A DNA stretch of 64,000 bases from CAZJWR01 sp964549765 (GTDB taxonomy: Bacteria; Zixibacteria; MSB-5A5; GN15; JAAZOE01). The stretch spans positions 1 through 64,000 of the forward strand of contig CAZJWR010000002.1 in the NCBI GenBank assembly GCA_964549765.1, written 5' to 3'. Every line of letters starts with the position of its first letter. Within the stretch, counting starts at the first letter, position 1. Under the pieces are notes generated by a model. It worked only from the letters and a program-made list of their open reading frames with translations, was not told where the DNA came from and did no database searches. The translations under genes and the position numbers were made by a program. Below, piece after piece: positions 61,129-64,000 of the stretch.

Positions 61129-62253
61129 CTAAAACAGCTCTTCCACGCCCAGCATTTCCAAAAACGCCTCCACCCGTATCCGCATCGGGCCCAGCGGCAC
61201 GGTCACGTCGAATTCGAGAAATAGGGTCGGAAAATTATTGCCGTTCAGATATTCCTTCAGCGGCACCATGTCGCATTCATGGGGATCGCAGAATTTCTGC
61301 TGGATCAGGATGACGCCGGCGACGTTGAAATCCTTGGCTAGTTGCAGGATATGCGGAAACCGGGTCCGTTCCTCCCAGTCCTTGGTCGGGCACGGCGGGC
61401 GGTCGATATACCGGTTGGAGAGATCTTTCAGGATATCGCCGGAAAACTGCGTCGAATTCCAAAAATAGCGGGACCCGGTGCAATGGTCGTCGACGACGAC
61501 CGTGGCGCCGACCGATTCCACCATATTGATAAAGGCCGTGTCGTCGTCCTCGGACCCGACGATCATGAGACGCGCGCCGGTGTCGCGGTCGAGCTTGCGC
61601 GATTTCAATCCCAGTAGGATACGCTTCAATTCGGCATTGTGATCTTTTTTGTCGACGAAAAACGACGACGCCACCATGACCATCGCCTCGAGGCCGGTCA
61701 GGGGCGGATTGTCCCCCTTGCGAAGATCGTACACTTCATGCATCAGGCGGCGGTTTTCGTTGTAGAGTTCGGCCGCTTCCTGCATTGACGTGTCGGAGAT
61801 CGTCTTCCCGGTCCATTTCTCGATCGCGTCTTTGAATTTGACCAGCTCTCCCGCGAAGTAGGAGCGGGCGTGTTCCGTCTGCACCTTGTTCGGCATGTAA
61901 AGATAAAACGAGAAATCCTCGGGCACGTGGTTTCGCCACGAGGTGAAGGCCTGCCGCAGATGCAGGCAGGACTGGGAAAGCACGATACCCTTCATGTAGT
62001 CGTAGCGGCCCTTCAGCCCCTGTGCCAGGACGTCCCGGCAGAAGGGACAAAACATCCCGAAAATATGCGGTTCGGTGACATCCTGCGGTTCGTGAGCGCC
62101 GAGCATCCGCACCGGCAGCATGCCGGCGGCATAGAGCAGTTCCTCGGGCACATAACTGCAGAAGCAGCCGACGACCTGACCGTCATTTTTCGCGAGCCAG
62201 TCGCGGGCGTAGTCATGACGGTTCTTGTACCAGTCAAAAAACTTCTCGAACAT
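61129..62253 (-). CDS. bzdN: Benzoyl-CoA reductase subunit BzdN
   Basis: A 374-residue subunit, the BcrC/BzdN partner of BzdO. Candidate cluster cysteines are in GCFCSYVPEELLYAAG, MFCPFCRDVLAQG, LSQSCLHLRQAF, DDHCTGSRYFW and QQKFCDPHEC. AGGAGG precedes the ATG. It is 16 bp downstream of the TetR gene and followed by bzdO, P, Q, M and V, the same order of the reductase and electron-supply genes as in Azoarcus-type clusters. Confidence 0.93.
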   Translation of the reverse strand: MFEKFFDWYKNRHDYARDWLAKNDGQVVGCFCSYVPEELLYAAGMLPVRMLGAHEPQDVTEPHIFGMFCPFCRDVLAQGLKGRYDYMKGIVLSQSCLHLRQAFTSWRNHVPEDFSFYLYMPNKVQTEHARSYFAGELVKFKDAIEKWTGKTISDTSMQEAAELYNENRRLMHEVYDLRKGDNPPLTGLEAMVMVASSFFVDKKDHNAELKRILLGLKSRKLDRDTGARLMIVGSEDDDTAFINMVESVGATVVVDDHCTGSRYFWNSTQFSGDILKDLSNRYIDRPPCPTKDWEERTRFPHILQLAKDFNVAGVILIQQKFCDPHECDMVPLKEYLNGNNFPTLFLEFDVTVPLGPMRIRVEAFLEMLGVEELF

Positions 62254-62269
62254 AATCCTCCTGCGATTC

Positions 62270-62887
62270 TTATAATGCGTTTATACCATTCAGAAATATT
62301 TGCAGAAAACGTGAAGACATGGCATCGACATCGGCGTTTCTTTCGGGATCATACCACATATAAACCCAATTGAGCGACCCGAACAGAAACAGCGTCGCCT
62401 GATCGATGTCGTCTTTGGTACCTCGGCAGGCTTCGGCGACGGCGCTGCGAACCAGGCGGAAATATTCCCGCCGGGTTTCCAGAACGCCCTTGTAATATTT
62501 ACCGGACAACGAGTCGATTTCGTGGATGCAGACCCGGAATTCATCGGTGTGGTTGACGAAAAACTGAAAATGATTATCGATGACCGCCTTCAGTTTATCT
62601 TCGGGCGTCGCCGATTCATCCATTTTCGTCCTCAGCCGTTCGACCAGGGTGGAAAACGCATGATGCTGGATGGCATAGAGCACTTCGTCTTTGCTCTTGA
62701 AGTAGTAATAGATGCCGGACAAACCCACGTTGCCTTCGGCGGCCACGTCGCGGACGGAAGCCCCGTCGAAGCCGTTCCTGGCGATCACCTTGGCGGCGGC
62801 TTCCAGAATCGACGCCATCCGTTTTTCGTAAGTGTTGCGGCGGCGGGTGGCTGAGGATTTTGCCTTTGTTTTTGCGACGGCAGCCAC
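62270..62887 (-). CDS. TetR-family regulator of the benzoyl-CoA operon
   Basis: A 205-residue repressor. The N-terminal helix-turn-helix reads VRDVAAEGNVGLSGIYYYF; the C-terminal domain is all helical and would bind the effector, probably a CoA thioester. It starts with GTG at 62887 and is the first gene of the bzd operon. Its own promoter carries a palindrome at 62912-62923 overlapping the transcription start, so it is probably autoregulated. In Azoarcus the bzd genes are instead controlled by BzdR, which is not a TetR protein. Confidence 0.88.
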   Translation of the reverse strand: MAAVAKTKAKSSATRRRNTYEKRMASILEAAAKVIARNGFDGASVRDVAAEGNVGLSGIYYYFKSKDEVLYAIQHHAFSTLVERLRTKMDESATPEDKLKAVIDNHFQFFVNHTDEFRVCIHEIDSLSGKYYKGVLETRREYFRLVRSAVAEACRGTKDDIDQATLFLFGSLNWVYMWYDPERNADVDAMSSRFLQIFLNGINAL

Positions 62888-62911
62888 GGCTCTTCACTTC
62901 CTTATAAAATC

Positions 62912-62923
62912 GAACGTTCGTTC
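62912..62923. promoter_or_regulatory. Probable TetR operator
   Basis: A palindrome GAACG-TT-CGTTC, extendable to TCGAACGTTCGTTCAA with one mismatch. It begins 3 bp downstream of the -10 box, so a bound dimer would block transcription. It resembles operators of TetR regulators of acyl-CoA metabolism. Confidence 0.7.
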
Positions 62924-62925
62924 AA

Positions 62926-62955
62926 ATTATACACAAAAAGTCCCAAAAAAGTCAA
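62926..62955 (-). promoter_or_regulatory. Sigma-70 promoter of the bzd operon
   Basis: On the minus strand, TTGACT (62950-62955), an 18-bp spacer and a perfect TATAAT (62926-62931). It drives the TetR gene, bzdNOPQMV and probably the Moco genes. Confidence 0.8.
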
Positions 62956-62999
62956 GAGAATTTTCTGGTCTGGAAATAAATACCCCCCGGGGAATTTGT

Positions 63000-63033
63000 G
63001 GCTGGCGGACGTCCCCGTCTGCCAGCCTTTTTT
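63000..63033 (+). repeat. Hairpin repeat A, terminator-like
   Basis: A 12-bp stem GGCTGGCGGACG / CGTCTGCCAGCC (one wobble), loop TCCC, followed by T6. The core is closely related, in reverse orientation, to the hairpin at 63050-63073. Confidence 0.6.
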
Positions 63034-63049
63034 GAGAATCACATCACCG

Positions 63050-63073
63050 TTGGCGCACGAGGACGTACGCCAA
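63050..63073. repeat. Hairpin repeat B
   Basis: TTGGCG-C-ACG, loop AGGA, CGT-A-CGCCAA. Its core TGGCGCACGAGGACGTACGC aligns with the reverse complement of repeat A (TGGCAGACGGGGACGTCCGC). A third palindromic-looking tract, ending GGCGGGTTCGCAATGACA, follows at about 63110-63142. The stretch 62956-63230 has no gene. Confidence 0.5.
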
Positions 63074-63230
63074 CCACTAATGGTGATTGCGTAGATGGGA
63101 TACAACAGATTGCTTCACCCGCAGGGCGGGTTCGCAATGACAATGGTGGCAGGGGTTGTTCAACAGGCCCTGAAGCAGTGCGTCACCCACCTGTGTATAA
63201 AGGACTGTGGGCGGCCATGAAGATTTGCTG

Positions 63231-63259
63231 TTGCGATATGTGGATAACGATCATATATT
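63231..63259 (+). promoter_or_regulatory. Promoter of the molybdenum hydroxylase operon
   Basis: TTGCGA (63231-63236), a 17-bp spacer and TATATT (63254-63259), 22 bp before the ATG at 63282. Divergent from the bzd promoter. Confidence 0.55.
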
Positions 63260-63281
63260 CTTTCGTGCTTGAGGAAAATCT

Positions 63282-64000
63282 ATGACACTGCCGCGATTTG
63301 ACGTCCTGGTTCCGAATACGGTCGAGGAGGCCTGTGCCATGCTGGCCGAACACGCCGATGACGGCGTGCGTGTCCTCGCCGGTGGCACCGATATCCTCGT
63401 CGATCTGCGCCGCCCGATTATTCACCAGCACGTCCCACGCTGCGACGGCTGCCCGACACACCCGAAGGGCAATGTCGTCACCACGATCGAATGCCGACCG
63501 GCTGAAACCGATCCGTTGATGGACCCCGCCGGTTCGTTGCGGGCCGTGCTCCAAGACCCGCGCCACGCCGCCCCTGCTTATCTGGTGTCATTGCACAAGC
63601 TGAAACAACTCAAGGGCATCGAGAAATTGAAAGACGGCGGCCTGCGCATCGGCGCCCTGACCACCATCAGCGAAATCGAACGGCATCCCGATATCCGTAT
63701 CGGCTGGACGGCCTTGGCCGAAGGTGCGGACAGCCTGGGTAGTCCGCTGGTGCGCAATCGCGGAACGATTGGCGGCAATATCGCCAATGCCCGCCCCGCC
63801 GCCGATTCGGTTATCCCGACGATTGCCCTGGGGGGAAAACTGACGCTTACGCGGCCTTCTGGATTGCGAGTCGTGCCGGCCGAGGATTTTCCGCGAGGAC
63901 CGGGGCTTTCGGTCATCGAGCCGGATGAAATCCTAACCGAAATCCATTACCCACCGCCGTTGCCGTATTCGGGGAGCGCCTACTACAAGCTCGCCAACCG
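63282..64000 (+). CDS. Molybdenum hydroxylase FAD-binding subunit (partial)
   Basis: The first 239 residues of a protein cut by the right edge. FAD-binding signatures are VLAGGTDILVDLRR (31-44) and RNRGTIGGNIANARPAAD (159-176), as in the medium subunit of xanthine dehydrogenase, CO dehydrogenase and 4-hydroxybenzoyl-CoA reductase. The 4Fe-4S insert of HcrB is absent: its place reads GGNIANARPAAD. Instead an insert of about 50 residues lies after the first FAD loop, with cysteines C54, C57 and C71 (RCDGCPTH; TIECRP). GAGGAAA precedes the ATG. Context suggests an aromatic acyl-CoA substrate, but another is possible. Confidence 0.88.
   Translation, partial: MTLPRFDVLVPNTVEEACAMLAEHADDGVRVLAGGTDILVDLRRPIIHQHVPRCDGCPTHPKGNVVTTIECRPAETDPLMDPAGSLRAVLQDPRHAAPAYLVSLHKLKQLKGIEKLKDGGLRIGALTTISEIERHPDIRIGWTALAEGADSLGSPLVRNRGTIGGNIANARPAADSVIPTIALGGKLTLTRPSGLRVVPAEDFPRGPGLSVIEPDEILTEIHYPPPLPYSGSAYYKLAN

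Noticed and set aside
57793..62253. Class II (tungsten, bam-type) benzoyl-CoA reductase
   Set aside because: The genes encode two cluster subunits and two activase ATPases, the class I composition; no BamB-like tungsten protein is seen.
63282..64000. Calling the FAD subunit HcrB of 4-hydroxybenzoyl-CoA reductase outright
   Set aside because: The cysteine-rich 4Fe-4S loop of HcrB is missing, so only a general molybdenum hydroxylase call is safe.
1..64000. CRISPR array, insertion sequence or prophage
   Set aside because: No regularly spaced direct repeats, transposase, integrase or phage gene was recognised on either strand.

Overview
The window reads as a chromosome segment of an anaerobic, diderm, flagellated bacterium. 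Evidence for an outer membrane is a predicted beta-barrel protein, lipoproteins, CsgG-type proteins and a secretin; motAB with a sigma-28-like promoter points to flagella. Oxygen-sensitive chemistry dominates the right half: a class I (ATP-dependent) benzoyl-CoA reductase, ferredoxins, radical-SAM MoaA and a third activase-dependent reductase or dehydratase. A mid-50s %GC feel, secreted peptidases with calcium-loop inserts and hairpin-rich intergenic repeats recall poorly cultured candidate phyla, but sequence alone does not fix the lineage.

Layout. 1-7 kb: a minus-strand envelope operon (Ser/Thr kinase, two CsgG-like proteins, beta-barrel protein, cohesin-like lipoprotein). 7-12.4 kb: a DASS transporter with CBS protein, a transglutaminase-like protein and a DUF401 membrane protein. 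12.5-19.5 kb: a divergent GlpX-like phosphatase, a solitary short secretin and two tandem M14 carboxypeptidase homologues, the first lacking its zinc ligands. 19.6-27.3 kb: DUF169, an unknown protein, a DUF35-thiolase-SDR unit, a MobA/XdhC/YqeB triad for molybdenum hydroxylase maturation, and an acyl-CoA dehydrogenase. 27.4-33.1 kb: housekeeping (MeaB, RecJ, RNase P RNA, IMP dehydrogenase, zinc-ribbon coiled-coil protein, two tRNAs). 33.3-35.5 kb: a self-contained four-gene unit alternating membrane-tethered thioredoxin-like proteins and secreted 8-cysteine peptides, flanked by its own promoter and terminator; I recognise no described system here. 35.6-37.4 kb: motAB.

37.7-62.9 kb is a minus-strand anaerobic aromatic degradation island. 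Upstream, a TetR gene with its own promoter and operator leads bzdN-O-P-Q (benzoyl-CoA reductase, Azoarcus type), bzdM ferredoxin, an 845-residue NAD(P)H:ferredoxin oxidoreductase (BzdV-like), a small unknown protein and a molybdenum cofactor set (moaB, moaA, moaC, MOSC, moeA). Downstream, a second block holds a thiolase, a 3-hydroxyacyl-CoA dehydrogenase/crotonase fusion, a solitary dehydratase or reductase subunit with its own activase, an ADP-forming acyl-CoA synthetase, an SSS symporter, a ketopantoate-reductase-like protein, then had, oah and dch. Together they would take benzoyl-CoA through dienoyl-CoA, 6-hydroxy- and 6-oxo-cyclohexenoyl-CoA to 3-hydroxypimeloyl-CoA, and plausibly on to glutaryl-CoA and acetyl-CoA. 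At the right edge a divergent operon starts with the FAD subunit of a molybdenum hydroxylase, a plausible customer for the molybdenum cofactor genes.
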